A DNA stretch of 38,335 bases, taken from positions 1 through 38,335 of the IMG/VR virus record IMGVR_UViG_3300040807_001774. One strand, given 5' to 3'. This document shows positions 15,573 to 26,100 of the stretch, in pieces. Position numbers and translations under genes: made by a program. Within the stretch, counting starts at the first letter, position 1, and each line of letters opens with the position of its first letter. The notes below the pieces were generated by a model. It worked only from the letters and a program-made list of their open reading frames with translations, was not told the origin of the DNA and did no database searches. Source of the stretch: a virus.

Positions 15573-17192
15573 ATGGACAGAGAAAAGTCTTTAGTGAAAA
15601 TCACCAACAAGTACCTTTGCATGGTTTCAGGTCAGAAACGAATGGAACCATGTTCTGGGTGCTCTAATCCCAAAGGCTGCTTGTCACGAGCAATGCAGTA
15701 CAAGGAGACAGAGGAAATGGAAAGCACCGAAGAAAAAGCCGTCGTCAAGATCAGTGCAGATGGCGATGTTATGAAATGTGCCAAAGGCATGGACATCAAA
15801 GAGTGTGGTTACAAGGGCGGCAAAGTATGTGGCGCTTGTGGAGCCATGGCTGTTGAGGCTAAAGACGATTCTCAAGATCTGGCTGAAGATGCGACAGAGG
15901 TCGCCGAGCTAGAGATTTCTGAGAAGGACGCAGAAGAGATCATCGAAGCAAAATCCGAAGATGCTCCTGCTGAAGAAGACGACGCTGATGCCGAAGAGGC
16001 AACCGAGGCTGATGCCGAGGAGAAAAGCGCTGACAGCATTGAAATTGAAATCGTTGACGCTGCTGACGTTGAGGAGAAGGCATTCGGTGCGCCCGCTCCT
16101 GTTCGCGGCGACGAGGACGAGGACGAGGAAGAGGACGAAGCTGAAGAGGCTGCTCCTGACGCAGAGATGGAAGACGAAGACGACGAGGACGGCAAGGGTT
16201 ACGGGATGATGAAGCCCGGCAAGCGTTCACGTCGCATGGCGATGAAGTCACTTGGCGTTGCCGAGGAAGAGGACGTGTTCCTCTGCCAAATGGAACGTAA
16301 GGTTTACTCAGCCAAAGACGACGTCTGCGCCAACTGCCCTGGCGGTTGCGCCCCCGAAGAGGGCATGCCCGGAATCCTTGATATTGAAGGTGTCGCTCTT
16401 GACATGTTCGGCGGCAAAGTTCTTTCTTCTGGCTATGCAGACGAAGCGGATCTGTTCATCGTTGACGTGATGGGCAAGGACGGGCGAGCATTTGAGATCC
16501 TCGCTGACGGTCAGACTGGTGAAGTTGTTAACTTCCATCGCCTGACAACGTCTGATCTTGAGAGCGCCATGGGTCAGAAGTCTCTTGAAGACGCAGAGAG
16601 CGCCTTGGTTGATATCAAGAGCGCCGAGCGTATTGCTTTGGAGATGCTGAAAGACGAACTGGGAATTGAAGGCAAAGTTCTTGAAGCCGACTCCGACCTC
16701 TTTGAGGGGTATGACTCGTACGTCTTTGAGATTGACGGCGAGAACGGCAAGTCGTACGACGCTTTCGTTGGTCTCGGCGGTGAGCGTTTCGGCTACGACG
16801 AGTACGACGCCTCTGAAGTTGTTGATATTGAAGCCGAAGCGGCTGAACTTGCGCTGAAGCGGATGTATTCAGACGACGAGCGTGAGAAACTCGCTGAGAG
16901 CGGCATGGCGATGGAAGACGGTTCGTTCCCAATCAAGGACGTTGAGGACTTGAAGAACGCTATTCAAGCGTATGGTCGAGCCAAGGACAAAGACAAGGCT
17001 AAAGCACACATCATCAAGCGTGCGATGGATCTTGACTCTGCTGACCTCATCCCAGAGAACTGGGTGCCAAAGAAGATCGCTGAAGAGGCTGAGGCTGCCG
17101 AGTCCGACGAGAAGAGCGCAGAAGACGACTTCATGGCAAAGATCATGGAGTTTGAAATGCTTTCCGTTGAGGACGAAATCGGCGAAGTCTGA
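15573..17192 (+). CDS. Acidic Cys-cluster head-region protein with DUF6582-like C-terminus
   Basis: A 539-aa, strongly acidic protein. Three Cys clusters appear in the N-terminal half: CSGCSNPKGC (residues 28-37), a C-x5-7-C set ending in CGACG (about 70-91), and C-x17-C-x2-C-x3-C around residue 240-260. They are separated by Glu/Asp/Ala-rich low-complexity stretches. Two PepSY-like repeats follow (ADLFIVDVMGKDGRAFEI and YDSYVFEIDGENGKSYDAF). The end (DGSFPIKDVEDLKNAIQAYG, then AHIIKRAMDLDSADLIPENW, about 444-497) matches a domain widespread in phage head proteins, recalled as DUF6582. It could be a scaffold or decoration protein. The start is uncertain: GTG 15594 after AGAGAAAAG is an alternative. 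Confidence 0.72.
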   Translation: MDREKSLVKITNKYLCMVSGQKRMEPCSGCSNPKGCLSRAMQYKETEEMESTEEKAVVKISADGDVMKCAKGMDIKECGYKGGKVCGACGAMAVEAKDDSQDLAEDATEVAELEISEKDAEEIIEAKSEDAPAEEDDADAEEATEADAEEKSADSIEIEIVDAADVEEKAFGAPAPVRGDEDEDEEEDEAEEAAPDAEMEDEDDEDGKGYGMMKPGKRSRRMAMKSLGVAEEEDVFLCQMERKVYSAKDDVCANCPGGCAPEEGMPGILDIEGVALDMFGGKVLSSGYADEADLFIVDVMGKDGRAFEILADGQTGEVVNFHRLTTSDLESAMGQKSLEDAESALVDIKSAERIALEMLKDELGIEGKVLEADSDLFEGYDSYVFEIDGENGKSYDAFVGLGGERFGYDEYDASEVVDIEAEAAELALKRMYSDDEREKLAESGMAMEDGSFPIKDVEDLKNAIQAYGRAKDKDKAKAHIIKRAMDLDSADLIPENWVPKKIAEEAEAAESDEKSAEDDFMAKIMEFEMLSVEDEIGEV

Positions 17193-17221
17193 CCTCTACA
17201 ATTTAAAAGAGGTATGGGGAC

Positions 17222-17506
17222 ATGGACCCTGTTACTGCTAGTCAAAAAGTGAATATTGCTATTCGTCGTGCCAAAGATCTAAGCGCATCAGCGAAGGCAC
17301 ACCCACTTCTTGACCGGCATAGGGAGCCAGAGTACGTCTACACGCCTTACGAGTTTCGCGGCACTCACGTAAAAAGGGTCATTGCTGATCCCGAGCGTGA
17401 ACTGGCTAACAAGGTAAGAAATGCTATTGCCGCTTCTCGTGCAGATATTTACGAACGTTTGCGTTCTCAATTTGCGAGCGATGACGATTGCGGATGCGAG
17501 AGTTGA
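17222..17506 (+). CDS. Small protein with Cys-Gly-Cys C-terminus
   Basis: A 94-aa, mainly helical and basic protein that ends in SDDDCGCES. GAGG lies several bases before the ATG. The same acidic-then-CGC pattern occurs in the protease hinge and at the end of the next protein, so these three neighbours share a tag. No family is recognised. Function may be as a minor head component. Confidence 0.68.
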   Translation: MDPVTASQKVNIAIRRAKDLSASAKAHPLLDRHREPEYVYTPYEFRGTHVKRVIADPERELANKVRNAIAASRADIYERLRSQFASDDDCGCES

Positions 17507-17514
17507 GGTAACCG

Positions 17515-18126
17515 ATGGAAGAAAAAGCTCCTACCCCTCCGGCGTTGCAGTCGGTTTTAGATCTGCCCCAAGAGCGGATCTCTGGTGACATTCTTCGTGG
17601 CTATGGACCTCGTCGTGGAAACTTGGAGCGTCTTCTCCGCTACTGGCGTCCGATTATGCGTAAACCTGGCGGTTTCCGTCGCTGTCGCCGAATTCTTGCA
17701 AATCACCCCGAGTTGTACCCGTTGGAGCGGATCTGCGCTTGGCTCCACCACGAAACAACTGGCTTGTGGCCAAATGAGGGATGCCATCATCCTGGCATGA
17801 AGAACTGTCGAGGCAAGCCTCGCAAGGGTCGTCGTGGTTCTTTGTGGACGGACAAAGAGTGGGAGCGTCGTTTGGCTCGCCGTTTCCGTCGGGGCAAAAA
17901 AGGGGCGTTGACCCCTCAAGAGAATTATGTTGTCACTGAAGGTGACTACACCTACGCCATGAAAGTCCTGAGCGAGTTCATGGAGATGGAGAAAGGTTTT
18001 GTTGACTATCTGCGAGATGACAAAAACTGGATCCATATTGGTGAAGACGAAAACGGCAACGAAGTAGAGCATGAATGGATGAAAGCCGACTCTGACGGCT
18101 GTGGCTGCGGGTGCGGCGATGGCTGA
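17515..18126 (+). CDS. Hypothetical head-region protein with CGCGCG tail
   Basis: A 203-aa protein. Residues about 25-95 are basic and rich in aromatic and His residues: GYGPRRGNLERLLRYWRP, then PGGFRRCRRILANHPELYPL and CAWLHHETTGLWPNEG. The latter part of this reads like a conserved actinophage family with several Cys/His that could bind a metal. The end is acidic and finishes SDGCGCGCGDG, the longest version of the Cys-Gly tag. It overlaps the next gene by eight bases. The function is unknown; its position suggests a virion or assembly role. Confidence 0.7.
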   Translation: MEEKAPTPPALQSVLDLPQERISGDILRGYGPRRGNLERLLRYWRPIMRKPGGFRRCRRILANHPELYPLERICAWLHHETTGLWPNEGCHHPGMKNCRGKPRKGRRGSLWTDKEWERRLARRFRRGKKGALTPQENYVVTEGDYTYAMKVLSEFMEMEKGFVDYLRDDKNWIHIGEDENGNEVEHEWMKADSDGCGCGCGDG

Positions 18127-20170
18127 TCGTCTGCCTCGCCCGCTTTCTTTCATTCGTCATTTCGTTCTTGACGACGAGCGGAAGCCAGCAACGGGGTTGT
18201 TTTATTTCCCTTTGCTCGGTTCTAAGGTGTTGGCTGAGCATAAGGGTCGCTTGTACCGCAACCAAAGCGTTAAGCGTGTTGGGGCACTCGGAGGTGGGCG
18301 GGCATCGCAGGCTGCTCAAGCCGCTGGCTCAATGCTTGCTCCAGGGAACGTGAGTCCTGCTCGTTCGCCTATTAGGTCTGGAATTTCTCGAGCTTTGACC
18401 CCTGGTGGTGGTCGTGGACGTGGATCTGTCCCACAGAAACCTGAGCGCGGCTACCGTTGCCCAGAAGGTTTCCAGTTTGGTGGACGTTTCACTGATGAGA
18501 ACTTCACAACTTGCGGTAAGCAGTTGTTTGACATTCCTTCATTACGGGAAACTCTCGCTCAGGCGATTTACCGTACCCGTGGCACTCGTTCCGTTGGATC
18601 TGGTGCTCCCTCTACGTCTACTGACGCTGAGGTTATTGAAGGTGGAGCGGATGACGCTACAGCACAGTTGATGGTTCAACGTGCCGCAAATGTTCCTCGT
18701 GTTGGGAACGAGGATAACAAGGCTCGTTCTGAAGGTATCAAACAGGCTGTTGATGCTGTTGCGAATCAAGATGCCGAATCGGGCGTGTTGGTACGTCGTG
18801 ACGGATTTTTGATGGTTCCTGTGGTTTCTGCTCAGGAACTGCGTGATGTTCCTGATAACAGGAACATGGAAGAAGCGGCGTACGTGATGTCGGCACGCTC
18901 TGCCGAACAACTTGGTGGCGACGAGCTGAAGTTCTTGTCAAACACGGGTGTCACATCTCTGGTGTACGTGACTCCTAACGGGGTGCAGTTGCGTTTGGAT
19001 AAGAAACGTGATCTGTCCACGGGTGAGCGTCGTCAGTTGGGTAAGGACGTGGCTGATGCGAAGAAGCAGGATGTCTCTACAGATCCTACGGCTCGACTGA
19101 AGTTTATTGCTGAGAAAACTGACGGGTCATTTGAATTCAGTCAAGATATCGGTGACGTCAAAGACGGGGATGAAACTATCTCGTCAGGTAAAAACAAGGG
19201 CATGCCTCGTTGGGCTGTTGGTGCGTTTGTAGAGCAGCCGGATGAACGAGTTGAAGATGCTGTTGATGATGATGGAGAGGTCACTGCTGCTGTACCAACT
19301 GCGGATGGTGATGCAGTTGCTCCGGATACTGAGGAGCGGATTGCCACGGTTAAAGGCGCTGTAGAGCATTTGAATAACGGTGGTCTTCTGTCTCAGTTAG
19401 ATCCTTCTGTCGTGTTTGAAGCATTGAAGAGAAGCGACCGGTACAAGGAGCGCGAACTTCGTGAAGACATCACTTTGTTTGAACCTGAAGAAGGCGCAAA
19501 GATTATTGTCAAAACCAACAACACTGATTTTGAACATCTGAGCGCACACTTCTCATCAGAGGTATTGCGGTCGCTTGGTGTGCAGGCTCCAGCAGTCAAG
19601 TTCGCTGGCGAAGGTGACGACAAGCCATTTGCTTACCGTTCTCCTGACGGGGTGATTGAAGGCACGTTTATTGACAGAAACTTGAGCCCTGGTGATCTTC
19701 CTCCTGAGCGAATTATTGGCGTTCAGATTGCGGACTGGCTGTCCGACACCCGTGACCGTTCTCCTGCCTCAATCATCGGCGTTCGCCAAGAGGAAAATGA
19801 GGATGAGTTTGATCTCGTTGCAGGTATTGGTCCTGCTTCTGCCCTGATTGGGTTGAGTGCTGAAGAGTTGGAAGAGCGTCGATCTTTGGATATCCCGGCT
19901 TTCTTTGAGTCAACGAAAACCTCTTACGGTCAAGATTTCTCTGAGGCGACAGATCAGCAACGTGACATTCTGATCCAGGTTCTCAATGCTCTTATTGATA
20001 GAGCACGTGAATTTGATTGGACGGAGTACCGCGAGAAATTAGCTGTTGACGGTAAACTAAGTGAAGGCGAAGAGCAACACTTGGAGATTGTTGAAACTCT
20101 TTTCAATGATCGTCTGAATAAGTTAGAGAACTCTCGTGAAGCACTGCTAGCGATCTTGGGTATTCAGTGA
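18119..20170 (+). CDS. Virion-region protein with degenerate kinase-like domain (putative pseudokinase)
   Basis: A 683-aa protein from ATG 18119; an upstream GTG (18101) would add six residues and is less likely. A motif RCPEGFQFGGRFTD with C114 and C132 matches the next protein without gaps. The C-terminal part from about residue 415 (EHLNNGGLLSQ) aligns with the kinase-like domain of the 2418-aa neighbour: K465 in IIVKT matches its lysine and the following Glu-containing helix is also present. The catalytic loop reads D546-RSPAS, with Asn replaced by Ser, and the DHG motif is lost (AGIGPAS near 568). It is therefore probably inactive and may regulate or scaffold its active paralogue. Overlaps both neighbours, so all three are co-translated. 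Confidence 0.75.
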   Translation: MADRLPRPLSFIRHFVLDDERKPATGLFYFPLLGSKVLAEHKGRLYRNQSVKRVGALGGGRASQAAQAAGSMLAPGNVSPARSPIRSGISRALTPGGGRGRGSVPQKPERGYRCPEGFQFGGRFTDENFTTCGKQLFDIPSLRETLAQAIYRTRGTRSVGSGAPSTSTDAEVIEGGADDATAQLMVQRAANVPRVGNEDNKARSEGIKQAVDAVANQDAESGVLVRRDGFLMVPVVSAQELRDVPDNRNMEEAAYVMSARSAEQLGGDELKFLSNTGVTSLVYVTPNGVQLRLDKKRDLSTGERRQLGKDVADAKKQDVSTDPTARLKFIAEKTDGSFEFSQDIGDVKDGDETISSGKNKGMPRWAVGAFVEQPDERVEDAVDDDGEVTAAVPTADGDAVAPDTEERIATVKGAVEHLNNGGLLSQLDPSVVFEALKRSDRYKERELREDITLFEPEEGAKIIVKTNNTDFEHLSAHFSSEVLRSLGVQAPAVKFAGEGDDKPFAYRSPDGVIEGTFIDRNLSPGDLPPERIIGVQIADWLSDTRDRSPASIIGVRQEENEDEFDLVAGIGPASALIGLSAEELEERRSLDIPAFFESTKTSYGQDFSEATDQQRDILIQVLNALIDRAREFDWTEYREKLAVDGKLSEGEEQHLEIVETLFNDRLNKLENSREALLAILGIQ

Positions 20171-23100
20171 TGAAACAAATCAGTTTTGTTAAAGATGTTG
20201 AGACTGGGGATCTGTACGGTTTCATTATCCGTGACGGAGATCGCGCTACCGCTATCGGCGCTACGCCACACGCTAAAACTTGGGCTAGTTGGGCAAATCA
20301 CTCAAAGATGTTGTCTGACCAGATGACCAAGTCACTTGATGTGACGTTGCAAAAGTCTGAGTCCTTTGACTTGAACACTAAGCGTCTTGAGGTTCTCAAG
20401 TCTCGTCTCCCACGTAACTTGTTTGATCAGATTGTTGATAACGCTGATGATGAGGCAATGATTATTCGTGGGACTCGTCACAAGACGATGGGTGCCAGGT
20501 TTATCAGTAAGTCTGTGAGCCAGCATAAACATCCTTACCAAGGTGTTGCTTCACGACCATTGAGTTCGTTCTCCCTCGCTGACCGTAAGGCTGCGATGGA
20601 ATACAAAGCAGTATTTGCTGAGACTCAACAGAAGTATTCAACGCTGAATATTCAGGTAAAGAAAAACCGGGCTGTTTTTGACCCGAACATTGGTCCAGGT
20701 GGTGGATGGCGTTGTCCTGACGGATCACTTTACGGCGGTCGCATCACTGACCGTTTTGGTCGTGGATGTGGTGGGGGTCTAACTCGCCGTATCGGTCGCG
20801 CAATCATGAATGCTGGTCGTCGTCTTGACGATCTTGGCGAAACGATGGATCAGCGTCGTGCTGTTCGTCGAGCGGCTCGGGTTGAGCGTCAAGCAGATCG
20901 ACGTGAGCGTGCAGCGAAAAAGATCCAGCGTGTCAGCGACTCTCTTGAGTCTTTGGCTCAGGCACTGGTTGGTGATTATCAGCCGTTGGAAGGTATTACT
21001 CCTAGACGTAAGCGTCGTCGTGGCGCTGGTGTTGTTGATGGGGATCTTCCAGATACAGACGTGCCTCGTGCGCGCCGTCGGAAGTTAGTTCCTTCTAAGC
21101 CAAAGCGGACAGTTGTTGCTGATGATTTGAAGAAGAAGCCTTCAGGTCGAAAAAAGCGTGGCGCTGAGGCTAAGCCGACAGAGTTGACTCCTCGGGTTCG
21201 TAAGTTGACTGAAAGTCTTGCTCAACGTCTCGTTGGCGACTACGAACCACTTGAAGGAATTGAAGGTCGTCCGCGACGGTCTCGTCGGTCTGACGGTGAT
21301 CAGAGAACGGTAATTCAGCGGATTCAAGATGCTATTGAGCGTTTCGTTTCTCGGTTGATCGGCGACTATGAGCCGTTGGAGGGAATCTCTCCTCGTCGTG
21401 ATCGTCGTCGCCGTGAGGTTGCGAAGAAAGTTCCGACTCCCGCTAAGAAGCCTTCTGGTAAGAAGACCCCGGCGAAGAAGACCCCAGCGAAGAAGCCTCG
21501 CGCCCAGAAGCCAAAGAAAAAGGATCGCGTCGCTGAGATCAATGACGAACTGAAAAAACTTAGCCAAGAGCGGATGTCAATTGAATCTAAGGAAGGCGCT
21601 TTCACCCAGAAAGAGAATGCGCGACTAAAAGAGATTGAGAAGGAACGCTCAGCTCTGCTCGTTGAGAGAGCGAAACTTGAGTCCGCCGATCCGATGCCTC
21701 AGGATATTCCAAGTCCTGATAAGCCTAAGAAGGTTAAGCCTGCTGCACCTTCAAAAGCAAAAGCCGGTAAGCAGTACGGTGGTGCCTTCAAGAACGGCGA
21801 CAACGCTAAGGCTAAAGCCGTTGAGCGTTCCATGGAGACTGGCCAGTCGCTTGTTGTGGTTCGTGGCGATGACGACAAGTTCCGAATCGTGGACGCTGAC
21901 CGTTTGAATGACGACGACTCCTTGATGGCGATGTTTGCTGTTACTCCTGAGGGTGGCTTTGTTGAATGGGACAACGACCTGTCGTTCGACGACAACATGA
22001 AGGTTGTCAAGGCTGCAATTGATCTTGAAGAAAAAGACATCATTGAGGAACTGAAACCTGTTCCGGTTGAAGATCTTGACCTTGAGTTGAAGAAGTCAAA
22101 GACAGGTTCTTTCTTGCCTGATGCTTTGAACTCAATCATGTTGGAAAACCATCGGAAGGGTGCTGACGCCGATTTCCGTAAGGCGTTCCACGAGCAACGG
22201 TTGAAGAACTGGTCGTTCTGGAAAAATCAAGTCGGTGACGACAAGTTTGAAGATGTCACTGACGCTAAGGGAGCGTTGGCTCTCATTGACGCTCACTACG
22301 AGAAGGTTTCAAAAACTGAGCCTATTGACGAGGCGCTGCTTGGCATGTTGCGTGCTGAGCGTAAAAACTTTTTGGCTATGTGGGTTCCTGATGATGGAAT
22401 GGACGAAGTCAATTTCTATGAGCGCTTTAACTATGTGAATCCGAAGCGGCGTCAGGCGATTATTCAGCAAGCAAATGTTGGCGAAATGCTGGTTGGCAAG
22501 AAGAAGAAGGCTGATAAGCCGAAGACGCCGAATGTTGATGCGCCTATCAATCCGGATAAATCTGTTGTCCCTGAGGCTGATGCGCCTGAAGCACCAAAAC
22601 CTCCGGATGCGCCTAAGCAACTTTCAGTGCCAGGTAAAGACGTGGAGCCTGACAAGGTTTTGAACCTTGGTGAAAACCCTGGCAAGTATGTCATGTCGTA
22701 TAAGCAGGGGTTGCGTTCAACTATTGAGAACTTGCCTGAAGATAAGAAGAATAAAAATGACATTCTCTATAAGAGCAATGACGAAATTGATGCAGCAGCG
22801 AAACTGAATGCTCAAGCTCCTGAGTTGCACGTTTTGAATTTGGAGTCTGAACAGGAGAATTTGTCTGAACTTCGTGGGGAGTTGTCAAAGAAGATAACGA
22901 ATGGTGAGACGGTCACTGAAAACGATGTCATCAAGTTGATCCGAGCAGAGAATAAAGTTCGCTACTACCAGACAGCGGTGGATCAAGATAACGAAGTATA
23001 TGAGGCGAGCGTTAAGGCACAAGAAGCCCAAGTGGCTGCTTTGCAAGCCAAGATTGATGCAGACAAGACCAACGTTCAACTCACTCAGCAGAAAAATTTC

Positions 23101-26100
23101 ACAGAGGCTGCTCAACTAGGTGCTTCTTTTGAGTTAGACAACGAGAAACTTCTGTCAAATGTTGACGACGTTGACGAATTGAAGGCTGACCCAGACGCAT
23201 ACATTGCTGCACTTGATGACGACTTGAGTTCAAAGAAATTTGAAGTCAACGCAGGATTGGCTGAGATGCACGTGAAGGTGTCTGAGGGAACTGCTACGGA
23301 GGACGACATTCAGTCGGCTCTCGCTAAGCATGCTGAAGTCCAGAAGTTGGCTGAGGTCGTGGAAGCCCTGAAGAAGAAGTCGGCGGCTGGCACGTTGTTC
23401 CCGTCAGACAGTGATGACGGCGACAGCGCAGAGTTCAACCCGTTCCGTGCAGACTTTGACACCTATGAAGGTGACACCACTCCTTTTGACACGTTTGCGG
23501 ATCGTTCTGCGTATCAGAAGAAACTTGACCAACTATTTGTTGATGCAAAGATTAAAGATGCGAACGCTCACTCGGCGGGTGAAAAAGACGGAAGCATCGT
23601 TGCGAGGTTCGGTAAAGAAGATGGAACTGTTGACGAGAAAGCAATTCTTGACAAGTTAGGCGAGCTCGGCAAGGCGTATGACGGGATAAATGCGGCGAAC
23701 CTGCAAAAGATGGGTTCTGGAGAGTTAAGCCCTAACGATCTTGAGTTGAAGTATCTGGCTATGGCCGAGATTGAGAAAACTAAACATGCTCTCACTCGGT
23801 CTTACGCAATTAACGCTGAGTTGAAGAAGAAAAACGAAGATGACAGCCTGACAACTCCAGATTTGATGCCGGATGCTGATCTTCCAGATGATCTAACCGA
23901 CGGTCTCCCTGAAGTTGACAACATGGAGTCTGCGATCAAGGACTCGATTGATAACTTCACTCCGACCAAAGCAACTATTGCCTCCGCTAAATCAAAACTG
24001 ATTTCAGACGCAGAGTTCAACGACCTCAAGACGGAAGATGACGTCAACGCTTACTACGATTACTTAGAAGCACGAATTGCTGGCTTGTCGGCACCGTTTG
24101 AAATTGTTGCTGTTGCTGATGAGCCGAACTATGAGGCGCTGAACGCTCATTTCGGAAGTGAAGAAGAGTTCAACCATGCTCTCGCTGTTCACAAGCACAA
24201 AAAGGCGTTGGAGAAGTGGGTCAAAGTATCTCGTATCAGCGCCATAGAGTCGCTTGCTGACTCTGAGAACACTGATGCGCCTGACAAGCCGAAGACGATA
24301 AATCCTGATTCACCAGGTGACGCGGCTGGCCACATTCTCTCTCACTTGAAGGCTTCTGCTCCTGACTTCAAATATGACACGCAGAAAGAAAAGCAAGAAG
24401 CCAAGGGCAAGACAATGCAGGGTCAGATCTCAAACGCTGACTATGGCACCGACTTGCTTGACTCCCTTCCGGTTGACTTCTACGATCTTTCCGCTCAGGA
24501 ACAGATTGACGTCCTCCAAAACCTGACTGGTAAAAACAACCCGAACTCTGCATTGGGTGAGATTTACAAGACCTACATTCTCCGTGCCAACGGAGACAAG
24601 GAAAGTCTTCAGATACTCCAAACAGGCATTGACAACCCAAGCGATCAAAACCTTGTAACTCAGATCCTGCAAGCAACTGGAACAAACTCGTTGCAGGACG
24701 CTATTGATGTCGCCGCATCCGATCTTGACGCAGCAACTGACAAACTTGGTGCTGCTAACGACGAGATCTTGAAGTTGCGCGCTATGCGTGATGTAAGCAC
24801 TGCTCGTAACAAGTACATCGCTGCGCTGTCTGCTCGAATGTCAGATCCTTCACTTCCTGACAGCGAGAAGAAACTTGTCTATCAAGAACTTAAGAAGTAC
24901 GCCGACTTTGTCCCAGAGGACAAGCGCTTAGCCTTCAAGCAGGGAATGCTGAACATCAAAGATGTGCAGTCAAAACCATCCGACAAAAACACCGGCTCTG
25001 GAATGCTTTCCACTCCAGATTTTGATCCTGTTCTTCTCGGTTCAACATCTGACACTGGTGACGCTGTCGCACAAACAATCCCAGTTGGCAACGCCGGACT
25101 CTTTGACGTTGAAGACGCTGCAACGCATGTTTCCACGGGTGGCGCTTTGTCTCAAGTCCCAGACGATTTCTTGAAGGACTCAATTGTTGCCAACCTCGGC
25201 GAGAACAAGAGGTTCCAGCCATTTGCGATCACTCAAGGATTCAACCCCGACAACTTCGCTGTTGTTGATTCAGTGACAGGCAAGAAGTACATCATCAAAA
25301 CCGAAGATCGCAACCACATGGGTCACATCCAAGAAGCTCTTGGGGCGCACTTGGCGAACGAACTCGGGTTCCCAACTGCTGGTATCCGATTTGGTTCAGC
25401 AGTAAAAGACACGAACCTCCCTGGTCCACAGCAATCTGCGGAAGGTGTCACCCAGGGTCGCGGTCGAACAATGGTCATTGAACACCTTGAGAACCAGTTC
25501 CCCAATAATGAGGTCAAGTCTCTCCATCAGATCCCTGCGGATGCGCAGTTGACCGGAGAATCAATTGCTCGGATGATGGTTCTTGACAGGACAATGAACT
25601 ACTTTGATCGCACGCCCGGCAACATGTTTGTAGTTAAAGGGTCTGACGGTAAGTGGAATCTGCATCCGATTGACCACGGTAATGCTTTCCGTGACTGGGG
25701 TGGTTCAGGTGCAGAACAAGGCGCTGGCTTCACGAAGGTCACGAAGGGCGACAACGTTGACCTCATGGGTCTTGTTGCCAAGTTGTCTCCTGAAGAGAAA
25801 GAGAAATGGGCAAACGCTCTCAACAAGGCGTCACGGAAGGTTGCAAAGTTGGACATGGATTCCGCTTTGAAAGCCAAGTTGACGTCCGGGAACGTCGTCG
25901 GTAACGAGGATGTGCAGCGCCTAGACAAGCACATCGCGTACTTGAAGACGAAACAGTCAAACCTTGACTGGGATGCCATGACCACATCTGCTTTGGCGAA
26001 GGCTGGCTACAGCCAAGAAGAGATTTCTGACATTCTCACTGGTGGACCAGCAGTCAAGAAATTTGCAGTGAATCAGGGTGATAGCCCTGCTGCTACAGCG

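Noticed and set aside
15872-16195. Ser/Ala-rich reverse frame of 107 codons
   Set aside because: It is the mirror of Glu/Asp/Ala codons in the acidic head protein and looks like no real protein.
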